From Flavobacterium tructae (GTDB taxonomy: Bacteria; Bacteroidota; Bacteroidia; Flavobacteriales; Flavobacteriaceae): a DNA stretch of 64,000 nucleotides. A program made the position numbers and the translations under genes. Each line of letters begins with the position of its first letter. Within the stretch, counting starts at the first letter, position 1. The stretch covers positions 1-64,000 of the forward strand of contig NZ_MUHH01000034.1 in NCBI RefSeq assembly GCF_002217475.1, written 5' to 3'. Of this stretch, positions 8,225-16,481 are shown in pieces. The notes under the pieces are model-generated. The model saw nothing but the letters and a program-made list of their open reading frames with translations, did no database searches and was not told the DNA's origin.

Positions 8225-11200
8225 ATGCGTAAACTTTCCTGGTTCTTTTTACTCCCAATTATCCTTTTCTCAACCATAGTTTCGGCACAAAAATCAGCTA
8301 TTTATACTTACGACTTAAAGGATTTTGACAAAGCACTGGCTTTATACAATGATAAACAATATGCTTCGGCTCAACTTATTTTCGAATATGTAAAAAATAA
8401 TGCAACAACTGAGGAAGTTCAATCCGATTGTGCTTATTATATTGCCAATTGTGCCATTCGAACAAATAAAGTAAATGCCGATGCGCTGATGGAGAAATTT
8501 GTACACGATTATCCGACAAGTACAAAACAAAATCAGGCGTATATTGAAGTGGCTCAGTATTTTTTTGAGCAGGGAAATTATCCGAAAGCGTTGCAATGGT
8601 TTGATAAAGTAGACGAAACTTACATGAGCAAATCAGACTCGGATAAATTTAATTTTCAAAAAGGATATAGTTATTTCAGTGCTAAAAAGAAAAAGGAAGC
8701 AACTACTTATTTTAACAAAGTGGTAAATTCTGCTGATTTTGGTTCTCAGGCCAAATATTACTTGGGATTTATGGCGTATGAAGGTGATGATTATAAAGAA
8801 GCAACGAAATATTTTGATGAAGTTTCAGGCGAAGAAAAGTACAAAGAAAAGCTTTCGTATTATCAGGCCGACATGAATTTTAAGTTGGGGAGTTTCCAAA
8901 AAGCAATTGATTTGGGGCAAAAAGCCATGAGTAAATCGAATGATTTGGAAAAGTCAGAACTGAATAAAATTATTGGAGAAAGTTATTTCAATTTAAAGCA
9001 ATATGGTAAAGCAATTCCGTTTTTAGAGCAATATGCCGGTAAAAAAGGAAAGTGGAATAACACCGATTTTTATCAATTGGGATATGCATATTACGAACAA
9101 AAAGAGTATGAAAAAGCAATTTCCCAATTCAATAAAATTATTGAAGGAAAAGACTTTGTAGCTCAAAATGCGTATTATCATTTAGGTCTGGCTTACTTAA
9201 ACACGGGTAAAAAACAGGAAGCTTTAAATGCGTTTAAAAATGCTTCTGAAATGGATTTCAATGCGCAAATTCAGGAAGACGCGGCGTTAAATTATGCAAA
9301 ACTGAGTTATGAAATTGGGAATGCCTATCAAACGGTACCAGGGATTTTGCTCGATTTTTTAAAGAAATATCCAAATAATTCAAGCAGATCTGAAGTAGAA
9401 AAATTATTGGTTGATTCTTATATTTCTTCTAAAAACTACAAAGAAGCACTTTCGTTATTAGAAAAAAACAGGTCGGCAGAGAATAAAGCGGCTTATCAAA
9501 AAGTGCTTTTCTACCGAGGTGTAGAATTGTACAATGAATCTAATTATCCCGAGGCAGGGAAAATGTTCAAAAATGCTGTCAGCGAACAAAAGACTCCTGA
9601 ATTTACAGCCCGTGCGACTTTTTGGAAAGCCGAAACGGAATATATGACCGATGATTTTCAGAATGCTTTACTAAGCTACAAGCAATTTGCAGGATTAGCT
9701 GCGGCAAAAACTACTAATGAGTATAAAAACATCAATTATAATATTGGTTATGCTTATTTTAAACAAAAAGAATACGATCAGGCAGGGAATTCTTTTCAGG
9801 CACAAATTGACAATTCGAAAGAAGATAAAGTACGTTTGAACGATTCGTATTTGCGTTTGGGCGATTGCCGATTTGTGAGTTCGAAGTACAGTGCGGCAAA
9901 TGAAGCGTACTCCAAAGCCATTGAAGCAAAAGGTGTTGACGCCGATTATGCGCAGTTTCAAAAAGCAATTTCTTACGGATTTATGTCTAAAAATGATAAA
10001 AAAGCCGAGGAGTTGAGCCATTTTCTTCAAATGTATAAAAAGTCGTCTTATCGCGATGATGCTTTATACGAATTAGGGAACACTTATGTTGCGGAGAAAA
10101 AGAACGATCAGGCACTTAAAACTTATGATCAGTTGATTTCAGAATTTAAAAACGGTTCGTTTACTTCGAAAGCCATTTTAAAACAAGGATTGATTTATTA
10201 CAATTCAGATCGTGATGATCAGGCTTTGGTGAAGTTTAAAAAAGTAGCAGCAGAGTTTCCTAAAACTCCCGAAGCTTTAGAAGCCGTTTCGACAGCCAGA
10301 TTGATTTATGTCGACTCAGGAAAGGTGGATGAATATGCGACCTGGGTACGTACCTTAGATTTTGTGGCGGTTACTGATGCCGAGCTGGATAATGATACTT
10401 ATGATGCGGCTTTCAAACAATATAGTCAGAACAACAGTAAGCAAGCCATAACTGGTTTTACAGGTTATGTGAGCAAATTCCCGAAAGGAATGCATGCGCT
10501 GGAAGCCAACTTTTATTTAGCACAATTGTATTTTGCCGAAGGGTCAGAAACAAAATCAGTGGCAAATTATCAGTATGTGACTGATCAGCCAAGAAGTGAA
10601 TTTACGGAGCAATCGTTGAGCAGACTTGCACAGATTTTCCTGAAAGCAAAAGATTGTGATCAATCGATTCCGGTTTTAGTACGTTTAGAAAACGAAGCTG
10701 ATTTCCCTCAGAATAAAAACTTTGCACAGGCCAACCTGATGAAATGTTACTATGACAAAAAAGATTATGACAATTCTGTAGTGTATGCTGATAAAGTATT
10801 GCAAAACGCAAAAGCCGATGCAAATGTAAAGGCCGATGCACAAATTATCGTGGCACGTGCGGCAATGCAAACCGGAAACGAAGACAAAGCCAAAACGGCC
10901 TATGCTAAATTATCGGCAACTTCGAAAGGAGAATTAGCAGCGGAAGCATTGTACTATGATGCTTATTTTAAAACCAAAGAAGGAAAATTTGAGGCTTCAA
11001 ATGTTTCAGTACAAAAGCTGGCTAAAAACTATTCGGCTTACAAATATTACGGAGCGAAAAGTTTGGTGCTAATGGCAAAGAATTTTTACGGATTAAAAGA
11101 CAGTTATCAGGCAACTTATATTTTAGACAACGTCATTAATAATTTTACCGATTATCCGGATGTTGTTGAAGAAGCTAAGAAAGAGTTAAGTGCCATAAAA

Positions 11201-11239
11201 CTGGAAGAGTCGAAAACAAATTCGTCGATCACGAAGTAA
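8225..11239 (+). CDS. Large exported TPR-repeat protein
   Basis: The product is 1004 residues with a signal peptide (residues 1-22, ending SAQ). It is built almost entirely of tetratricopeptide-type helical repeats, visible as recurring patterns such as YYQADMNFKLGSFQKAIDLG, YQLGYAYYEQKEYEKAISQF and YYHLGLAYLNTGKKQEALNA. It has no membrane anchor or enzymatic motif. It is expected to be a periplasmic scaffold for protein-protein contacts. The next envelope gene is a plug-less outer-membrane barrel (12356), with a phzF-like gene between them, which suggests that the TPR protein and the barrel work together. YbgF/CpoB-like and BamD-like TPR modules are distant relatives, but the length and lack of a lipobox argue against either. 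Confidence 0.85.
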   Translation: MRKLSWFFLLPIILFSTIVSAQKSAIYTYDLKDFDKALALYNDKQYASAQLIFEYVKNNATTEEVQSDCAYYIANCAIRTNKVNADALMEKFVHDYPTSTKQNQAYIEVAQYFFEQGNYPKALQWFDKVDETYMSKSDSDKFNFQKGYSYFSAKKKKEATTYFNKVVNSADFGSQAKYYLGFMAYEGDDYKEATKYFDEVSGEEKYKEKLSYYQADMNFKLGSFQKAIDLGQKAMSKSNDLEKSELNKIIGESYFNLKQYGKAIPFLEQYAGKKGKWNNTDFYQLGYAYYEQKEYEKAISQFNKIIEGKDFVAQNAYYHLGLAYLNTGKKQEALNAFKNASEMDFNAQIQEDAALNYAKLSYEIGNAYQTVPGILLDFLKKYPNNSSRSEVEKLLVDSYISSKNYKEALSLLEKNRSAENKAAYQKVLFYRGVELYNESNYPEAGKMFKNAVSEQKTPEFTARATFWKAETEYMTDDFQNALLSYKQFAGLAAAKTTNEYKNINYNIGYAYFKQKEYDQAGNSFQAQIDNSKEDKVRLNDSYLRLGDCRFVSSKYSAANEAYSKAIEAKGVDADYAQFQKAISYGFMSKNDKKAEELSHFLQMYKKSSYRDDALYELGNTYVAEKKNDQALKTYDQLISEFKNGSFTSKAILKQGLIYYNSDRDDQALVKFKKVAAEFPKTPEALEAVSTARLIYVDSGKVDEYATWVRTLDFVAVTDAELDNDTYDAAFKQYSQNNSKQAITGFTGYVSKFPKGMHALEANFYLAQLYFAEGSETKSVANYQYVTDQPRSEFTEQSLSRLAQIFLKAKDCDQSIPVLVRLENEADFPQNKNFAQANLMKCYYDKKDYDNSVVYADKVLQNAKADANVKADAQIIVARAAMQTGNEDKAKTAYAKLSATSKGELAAEALYYDAYFKTKEGKFEASNVSVQKLAKNYSAYKYYGAKSLVLMAKNFYGLKDSYQATYILDNVINNFTDYPDVVEEAKKELSAIKLEESKTNSSITK

Positions 11240-11262
11240 GTGTTTTAAAGAGAAAAGGGAAT

Positions 11263-11324
11263 AGATGCAAGAGTAAAGATGCAAGAATATAGAGTAGAAG
11301 TCTTGTATCTTGACTCTTTCATCT
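11263..11324. repeat. Imperfect palindrome upstream of the phzF-like gene
   Basis: Arms 11263-11285 and 11302-11324 pair over 23 nt with three mismatches. The arms are made of AGATGCAAGAGTAAAG-type units. A related perfect palindrome lies on the other side of the gene (12237-12341). The hairpin could also terminate transcription from the TPR gene. Confidence 0.6.
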
Positions 11325-11345
11325 AAATAAAAAAAGAAATAGTTT

Positions 11346-12209
11346 ATGAGTTTACCATTTTATATAGTTGATGTTTTTGCCGATAAAAAATATACAGGAA
11401 ATCAGTTAGCCGTTTTTACGGAAGCAGAGAATCTAAGTACTGAAGAAATGCAGCAGATGGCACGCGAGATTAATTTTGCAGAAAGCACATTTATAACAAA
11501 GCTTGACAGAGAAAAAAACAAAGCAGAGATCAGAATATTTACTCCTGCTCATGAAATGCAGTTTGCAGGACATCCTATAATTGGAACTTCATGGGTTTTA
11601 ATCAACAAAATATTTGATAATTCCCCTGAGAATATCACATTAGAAGTTCCTATTGGGCCAATTTCGATTCATCAGTCTGAAGATTTAATTTGGTTAAAAG
11701 CTGCGCAGCCTAAGTTTTGGGATATTTATGCAAAGGAAGATTTCACCTTATTCAGCAATCTGAAAAAAGAAGATTTCGAGAATCAATTCCCAATTCAGGA
11801 AGTAACGACCGGAAGTGCTTTTGTGATGGTTGGACTGAGCAATAAAAGAGCATTGGAAAATTTGGTTTTAGATAAAGATAAAGCAGATGAATGGATGAAA
11901 AACAACTGCAAAACAGCTCACAGAGCCTTATATTTTTATTATTTGGAAGACTCAAAATTGTTTAGCAGAATGTTGTGTATTGAGCACAATCAATTGGTTG
12001 AAGATGCAGCAACCGGAAGCGCAAGTACTTGTTTACAGGCTTTTCTTTTAAAATATCATTTACCGCAATTTGAAATGATCAATTACCAGGGAGATTATAT
12101 CAATCGTCCGTCTCAAATTTATTTTAAAGGGAAATTAACCGAAAATCGATTTGATATCAAAATAGGAGGGAAAGCTCAGTTTGTCGCAAAAGGAGAATGG
12201 GAAGTTTAA
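11346..12209 (+). CDS. PhzF-family isomerase/epimerase-like protein
   Basis: The 287-residue protein has the duplicated DapF-like fold of the PhzF family. The N-terminus FYIVDVFADKKYTGNQLAVF carries the family's GNxxAV motif, FAESTFI holds the conserved acid (E46), FAGHPIIGTSW is the first-lobe GHP motif, and EDAATGSASTCL is the second-lobe signature. PhzF isomerises trans-2,3-dihydro-3-hydroxyanthranilate in phenazine synthesis. Stand-alone family members in organisms without phenazine genes have unknown substrates, and no phz genes are seen here. The gene sits between the TPR and barrel genes and is bracketed by two palindromes, so it may be a later insertion. Confidence 0.9.
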   Translation: MSLPFYIVDVFADKKYTGNQLAVFTEAENLSTEEMQQMAREINFAESTFITKLDREKNKAEIRIFTPAHEMQFAGHPIIGTSWVLINKIFDNSPENITLEVPIGPISIHQSEDLIWLKAAQPKFWDIYAKEDFTLFSNLKKEDFENQFPIQEVTTGSAFVMVGLSNKRALENLVLDKDKADEWMKNNCKTAHRALYFYYLEDSKLFSRMLCIEHNQLVEDAATGSASTCLQAFLLKYHLPQFEMINYQGDYINRPSQIYFKGKLTENRFDIKIGGKAQFVAKGEWEV

Positions 12210-12236
12210 GAGAATAGAGTAAAGAGAATAGAGTAA

Positions 12237-12341
12237 AGAGTAAAGAGAATAGAATAAAATAAAGAAGATAGAATTATAGAGTAAAAAGAAAATTAAGAAA
12301 AGGAGGGAAGTCTATACTCTTTATTCTATTCTCTTTACTCT
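12237..12341. repeat. Perfect 22-bp inverted repeat downstream of the phzF-like gene
   Basis: Arms 12237-12258 and 12320-12341 are exact reverse complements over 22 bp and enclose 61 bp. The left arm lies in a run of AGAGAATAGAGTAAAG repeats starting at about 12210. An A8 run follows the right arm, a few bases before the next gene's ATG at 12356. Confidence 0.75.
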
Positions 12342-12355
12342 CAAAAAAAAGATAT

Positions 12356-14107
12356 ATGAAAATTAATTGCCAGAATAAAATCATCATCTTACTAGTATTG
12401 TTTGTTGTGCAGCTTTCATTTTCGCAAAAGAAGAATGAAACAATCGGTACAGAGACAGTAAACGTAGTAAAGCCCTATTCGCCAACGATTTCAGATGCTT
12501 TCAAAGTAAAGGAAACTCCTTCGCTTGACGATAGTGGTAATCAGCCCAAAGAAACGATAAAGTACAGTATTTTATCTGTTCCTGTCGCCTCTACCTTTAC
12601 GCCTTCAAAAGGAAAAGCGGAAGGTGTTGAGAAATCTAAAAAAGAAAAATTATTTAACAATTATGCTACGTTAGGAGTAGGGAATTACGGAACTTTAAAC
12701 GCTGAATTGTTTGTTAATCAGGATTTAGGAAACAACGATTATGTGGCAGGTATGTTTCGTCACCATTCTTCTCAGGGAGGAATTAAAGGTGTAGAATTAA
12801 ATGATGAGTTTTATGATACAGCATTGAATGTAGGATATGGGGTAAACAATCGTGATATGTCATGGAATGTCGATCTGGGCTATCAGAATCAATTGTACAA
12901 CTGGTACGGTTTACCGGCTGATTTTGGGTCAACTTTAGCAGGACAAATGCGTGATGATTTAATAAGAGGAATTAATCCAAATCATTCGTACAATACCATT
13001 TCTTTAGGCGGTAACGTAGTTTTTACAGAAGGTGTTTTCAGTAAGATTTCGACAAAGTTTACGCATTTTTCAGATAGTTTTTCGTCATCAGAAAACCGTT
13101 TTTATGTAAAACCTTCTTTTAAGGTAGATATAATGGACCAGGCTATCAATACCAATATTATTGTAGATCACGTAAGCGGATCTTTCGAACATAATTATGC
13201 GTATGATAATACAAAGCCTTTGAAATACAGTCTGACTAATTTTGGAATTGAACCAAGCTTTGTAATGTTAGAAAATGATTGGACACTGGAGTTGGGAGCA
13301 GGCTTGTTTTATGGCTTGGATTCTGAAAACAGCGGAAACAAATTTTATATTTATCCAAAAGTAAATGCTTCCTATAAGCTGGTAGGAGATTTGATGATTT
13401 TTTATACAGGAGTAAATGGAGGTTTGAATCAAAATTCCTATGCTGATTTTGTGACTGAAAACCCGTTTTTATCTCCAACACTTTTAGTGAAACCAACTAA
13501 TAATCAGTATACTGTTTTTGCAGGTTTAAAAGGAAAGTTAGCCAACAATGTTAGTTACAATCTTACCGGTTCTTATTTAAATGAAAAAGATAAAGCACTA
13601 TACAGAAGCAACGATTACACAGAAGATTTTTCTAATCAAAATTATGGCTTTGGAAACTCTTTTGGAGTGATTTATGATGATATCAGAACCTTCCGTTTTT
13701 ATGGGGAATTAAAAGCTGATTTTTCTCAAAATGTTTCTTTCGGAATTAATGGAACCTTCAATAGTTACAAATATGACGGTATAGAAGCGTGGAATTTGCC
13801 TTCCATGAAATTGAGTTCTAATCTGGATGTAAATATCACCAAACAATGGTATGCGGGACTGAATGTTTTCTTTGTGGGAGAACGAAAAGACATGCAGTCG
13901 AATGTAAACTTAGGAACCGATCCGGTAATTACAACACTAAAAAGCTATTTTGATGCCAATGCTCATCTCGGGTATAAATACAACGAGCGTTTGACCTGTT
14001 TCCTGAAATTGAATAATATAGGGAATCAGGCCTATGAAAAATGGCTGAATTACCCGGTACAAGGATTTCAGGTAGTAGTTGGAGCAAACTACAAATTCGA
14101 TTTTTAA
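12356..14107 (+). CDS. Outer-membrane beta-barrel, TonB-receptor-like, without plug
   Basis: The 583-residue protein has a signal peptide (about 1-24, ending FSQ). A proline-rich periplasmic stretch follows, with VNVVKPYSPTISDAFKVKE. From about residue 98 to the end there are alternating amphipathic strands rich in aromatic residues and glycine, ending VGANYKFDF, as in TonB-dependent receptor barrels. The usual plug motifs and TonB box are absent and it is shorter than a receptor, so active import is unlikely. Database relatives are often labelled TonB-dependent receptor on barrel similarity alone. Its position after the TPR gene suggests that the two form an envelope complex (inference). Confidence 0.75.
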   Translation: MKINCQNKIIILLVLFVVQLSFSQKKNETIGTETVNVVKPYSPTISDAFKVKETPSLDDSGNQPKETIKYSILSVPVASTFTPSKGKAEGVEKSKKEKLFNNYATLGVGNYGTLNAELFVNQDLGNNDYVAGMFRHHSSQGGIKGVELNDEFYDTALNVGYGVNNRDMSWNVDLGYQNQLYNWYGLPADFGSTLAGQMRDDLIRGINPNHSYNTISLGGNVVFTEGVFSKISTKFTHFSDSFSSSENRFYVKPSFKVDIMDQAINTNIIVDHVSGSFEHNYAYDNTKPLKYSLTNFGIEPSFVMLENDWTLELGAGLFYGLDSENSGNKFYIYPKVNASYKLVGDLMIFYTGVNGGLNQNSYADFVTENPFLSPTLLVKPTNNQYTVFAGLKGKLANNVSYNLTGSYLNEKDKALYRSNDYTEDFSNQNYGFGNSFGVIYDDIRTFRFYGELKADFSQNVSFGINGTFNSYKYDGIEAWNLPSMKLSSNLDVNITKQWYAGLNVFFVGERKDMQSNVNLGTDPVITTLKSYFDANAHLGYKYNERLTCFLKLNNIGNQAYEKWLNYPVQGFQVVVGANYKFDF

Positions 14108-14113
14108 GTTTTT

Positions 14114-14262
14114 TTTAACCGCAAAGCACGCAAAAGTTTTTTATTTTGCGTTACGCAGATAAAATACAAAGTTCGCAAAGCTATTTCAACATAAAGCTTT
14201 GCGAACTTTGCGTTTGCTAAGCGCGATTCATGATAAAAACTTTTGCGTGCTTTGCGGTTAAA
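14114..14262. repeat. Nested palindromic intergenic element
   Basis: Outer arms 14114-14141 and 14235-14262 are exact reverse complements over 28 bp (core ACCGCAAAGCACGCAAAAG). Inner arms 14168-14182 and 14195-14209 are a second exact 15-bp inverted repeat. The element fills the gap between the barrel gene and the acetyltransferase gene almost exactly. It has no coding capacity. It has the look of a REP/MITE-like element and could also end the upstream transcript. Confidence 0.8.
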
Positions 14263-14287
14263 TAGACAGATAATTAAAATAATTAAG

Positions 14288-14818
14288 ATGAAAATTAAAC
14301 TCAGACAAGAAAATGAAAAGGACCACAAAAGTGTTTTTGACTTAATTGAAAAAGCTTTTGAAAAAGAAGAATACAGCGATCATAAAGAACAGTTTTTAGT
14401 TGAAAGGTTAAGAAAATCAGCTGCTTTTATTCCGGAATTATCTATTGTTGCCGAAGTGGAGAATGAAATCGCAGGACATATCTTATTGACGAAATTAGAA
14501 ATTAAAAACGATACAGAATCTTTTGAATCTTTGGCATTGGCTCCCGTTTCAGTGTTACCAAAATTTCAAGGAAAGGGAATTGGTTCGAAACTTATCGTGC
14601 ACGCTCATGAAGTCGCGAAAGAATTAGGATATAAATCAGTTATCTTATTAGGACATCCCGATTATTATCCGAGATTTGGTTATGAACTTTGTGAAAAATA
14701 CAATATCGAAATGCCTTTTGATGTTCCGGCAGAAAATTGTATGGTGATTCCTTTAACCGAAAATGGATTGTCAGGAGTAAGCGGAAAAGTAGTTTATCCA
14801 TCGGCTTTCTTTGAATAA
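14288..14818 (+). CDS. GNAT-family N-acetyltransferase
   Basis: The product is 176 residues from ATG 14288 (MKIKLRQENEKDHKSV). The longer frame from 14243 would start inside the palindrome and is rejected. Motif A is VLPKFQGKGIGSKLIVHA, with the Q-x-x-G-x-G acetyl-CoA loop. VILLGHPDYYPRFGYE is a motif seen in the YhbS-like subgroup. It transfers an acetyl group from acetyl-CoA to an amine; the acceptor is not predictable. It is the first of three small unrelated genes. Confidence 0.88.
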   Translation: MKIKLRQENEKDHKSVFDLIEKAFEKEEYSDHKEQFLVERLRKSAAFIPELSIVAEVENEIAGHILLTKLEIKNDTESFESLALAPVSVLPKFQGKGIGSKLIVHAHEVAKELGYKSVILLGHPDYYPRFGYELCEKYNIEMPFDVPAENCMVIPLTENGLSGVSGKVVYPSAFFE

Positions 14819-14848
14819 AAAATAAAACAAAGAGAAAAAAACTTTGCA

Positions 14849-14876
14849 CCTTTGCAACTTAGAACCTCAGTACCTC
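14849..14876 (+). repeat. 28-bp dispersed repeat, copy 1
   Basis: The sequence CCTTTGCAACTTAGAACC followed by TCAGTACCTC recurs at 15287-15314 with one mismatch. Each copy lies just upstream of a gene start, here 33 bp before ATG 14910. Confidence 0.7.
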
Positions 14877-14909
14877 CAAAAAAACTCATTTCATTAAAAG
14901 AGCTGTATA

Positions 14910-15257
14910 ATGACAGAAGTATTTAAAATTCTTGAAACCTATAAAACACAATATGAAAATCCTATTACTCTCGATAAGGGTGAGATTGTAAAATTAGGAG
15001 AAGAGGAAACAGAAGAAAAGTGGAAAGGGTGGATTTGGGCAGATAACGGAATTAATGGAGGCTGGGTACCCATTCAGATACTTGAAATTTCTGAGGATAA
15101 CAAGGAGGCTAAAGTTTTAGAATATTACACTGCAAAAGAACTCGACGTTGACAAAGACGATGAGATTCTAAAAATTAAGAGTTTGAACGGCTGGACTTGG
15201 GTAAGAAAAATTATAAATAATGATGAAGGATGGATTCCTGATGAAATAATAGGTTAA
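14910..15257 (+). CDS. Small protein with two SH3-like repeats
   Basis: The 115-residue cytoplasmic-looking protein has no signal peptide or membrane segment. It appears to contain two copies of an SH3-like beta module: the first has DKGEIVKLG and KGWIWADNGINGGWVP (about residues 22-54), the second has DKDDEILKIK and NGWTWVRKIINNDEGWIPDE (about 78-112). The spacing of the W-W-G-W-[VI]-P signature is that of variant SH3 domains. It is strongly acidic. Proteins like this usually bind partner proteins; no partner is evident. The start is supported by a good ATG and the repeat-bearing leader. Confidence 0.75.
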   Translation: MTEVFKILETYKTQYENPITLDKGEIVKLGEEETEEKWKGWIWADNGINGGWVPIQILEISEDNKEAKVLEYYTAKELDVDKDDEILKIKSLNGWTWVRKIINNDEGWIPDEIIG

Positions 15258-15286
15258 GCGTATTTTTTTTTCATTTCTAATTTTAA

Positions 15287-15314
15287 CCTTTGCAACTCAG
15301 AACCTCAGTACCTC
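15287..15314 (+). repeat. 28-bp dispersed repeat, copy 2
   Basis: It matches 14849-14876 at 27 of 28 positions and lies 7 bp before ATG 15322, so the leader of the next gene consists mostly of this repeat. Confidence 0.7.
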
Positions 15315-15321
15315 AAAAAAA

Positions 15322-15771
15322 ATGACTTTCAAACAAAAAATACATACACATTACCAGCAAATGGTTCAGGATCGAATTGACGTTTTTAGAGATATGATTT
15401 CGGCTTTGACCGAAGATTCTAAAAACGATGCAAAGGGTTCTGCCGGAGACAAACATGAAACTGCTTTGTCTATGATGCATATCGAACAGGAAAAATTGAC
15501 GAATAAATTGAAAGAAGCAATGACTCAAAAAGCAGTTTTAGACAAAATTGATGCTTCAAAAACAACCGAAAATATCATTTCGGGAAGTTTGGTAAAAGCC
15601 AATGGAATCTTTTTGTATGTAAGTGTGGCGCTTCCTAAAATTAATATTGAAGGCACAAATGTTATTGCACTTTCACCTCAATCTCCTTTGGGAGCACACT
15701 TGATGGGAAATCAAGTGGGGTTTACTTTTGAAATTAACGGAACGAAATATCTAATTCAGGAAATTAGTTAA
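15322..15771 (+). CDS. Protein with GreA/GreB C-terminal-like domain
   Basis: In this 149-residue protein the first 75 residues are helical and charged (MVQDRIDVFRDMISALTEDS; KHETALSMMHIEQEKLTNKL), consistent with a short helical hairpin. The last 60 form a beta domain with ALSPQSPLGAHLMGNQVG and FEINGTKYLIQEI, which closely follows the SPLGxALLGxxVGD...YxIxEI pattern of the GreA/GreB C-terminal domain. True Gre factors are about 158 residues with an acidic coiled-coil tip; here the N-terminal half is not a clear Gre hairpin. It may bind RNA polymerase. Relatives in databases are sometimes misnamed 3-oxoacyl-ACP synthase; nothing here supports that. Confidence 0.7.
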   Translation: MTFKQKIHTHYQQMVQDRIDVFRDMISALTEDSKNDAKGSAGDKHETALSMMHIEQEKLTNKLKEAMTQKAVLDKIDASKTTENIISGSLVKANGIFLYVSVALPKINIEGTNVIALSPQSPLGAHLMGNQVGFTFEINGTKYLIQEIS

Positions 15772-15852
15772 ATGGATTCTCTTTATTTAATATGCAGTTT
15801 CTCTTTGTTTGGGGCTGTTTTTTTTTGCTTAATTTTTTTAATCTAAATGTGT

Positions 15853-16083
15853 CGTTCCTCCGGAACTTTGCTTTGATGATTTTTTTTCAACGGATTAAAA
15901 TCCGTTGCTACAATATATGTCGAGTCCAAGGCTCTTATACCTTGCTCTTTAGAAATTATGTATTGTTAATTACTTTTTTCAATAGATTGAAATCCGTTGT
16001 TACAATATATGTAAAGATCAAGGCTTTTATATACAAGTTCCGGAGGAACGGTTTATTTTGGAGCAACGGATTTTAATCCGTTG
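15853..16083. repeat. Composite nested repeat element
   Basis: CGTTCCTCCGGAACT at 15853-15867 is an exact inverted repeat of 16036-16050. CAACGGATTAAAATCCGTTG at 15888-15907 is itself palindromic and is an exact inverted repeat of 16064-16083. The block at about 15886-15940 recurs imperfectly as a direct repeat at about 15978-16033 (TCCGTTGxTACAATATATGT shared). An apparent 94-codon frame here is an artefact of the repeats. Confidence 0.75.
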
Positions 16084-16481
16084 AAGAGGCATGAATACCA
16101 ATTAATAAGTTCCTTAGGAACGATCAATATAAAGTTTATCAATCTTTAGATAATTTCTCCCTAAACTTCGGGGTTGATTGAAACAATAATTTCAGAACAG
16201 TATTTATTCTTCCCTTTGAGAATCTGTTAATGATTCTGATATTTGCTGTGATTTAACTTAAATATTTCTCTGTTAGTTTGCTTTTTTTTCTTTTATGAAG
16301 CTTAAAATTGAAATTTTTAAGTTTGAGGCTTTTTTAAATGCTTAAATTTTATGTTTTGTATGTAAAAATCGATTTTTGATTTTAAATTGTAATTAAAAAT
16401 AACTTATGTGTTTTTCAATTGTAACTGATATCGCATCTTTGCTTCATCAAGTTAAAATTTTATAATTAAAAATATATAGTT
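16084..16481 (+). other. Long AT-rich leader region of asnB
   Basis: About 400 bp without a gene. It is AT-rich, with a weak inverted repeat near 16310-16350 (AAATTTTTAAG / CTTAAATTTT) and a near-consensus -7 element CATCTTTG at 16434-16441, 40 nt before ATG 16482. No conserved RNA motif could be recognised. Confidence 0.4.

Noticed and set aside
9695..10030. Antisense frame of 111 codons in the TPR gene
   Set aside because: Shadow of a repeat protein; no family features.
15792..16076. Open frame of 94 codons
   Set aside because: It lies wholly in the composite repeat element and its residues are a by-product of the repeats and T-rich DNA; no start context or family match.
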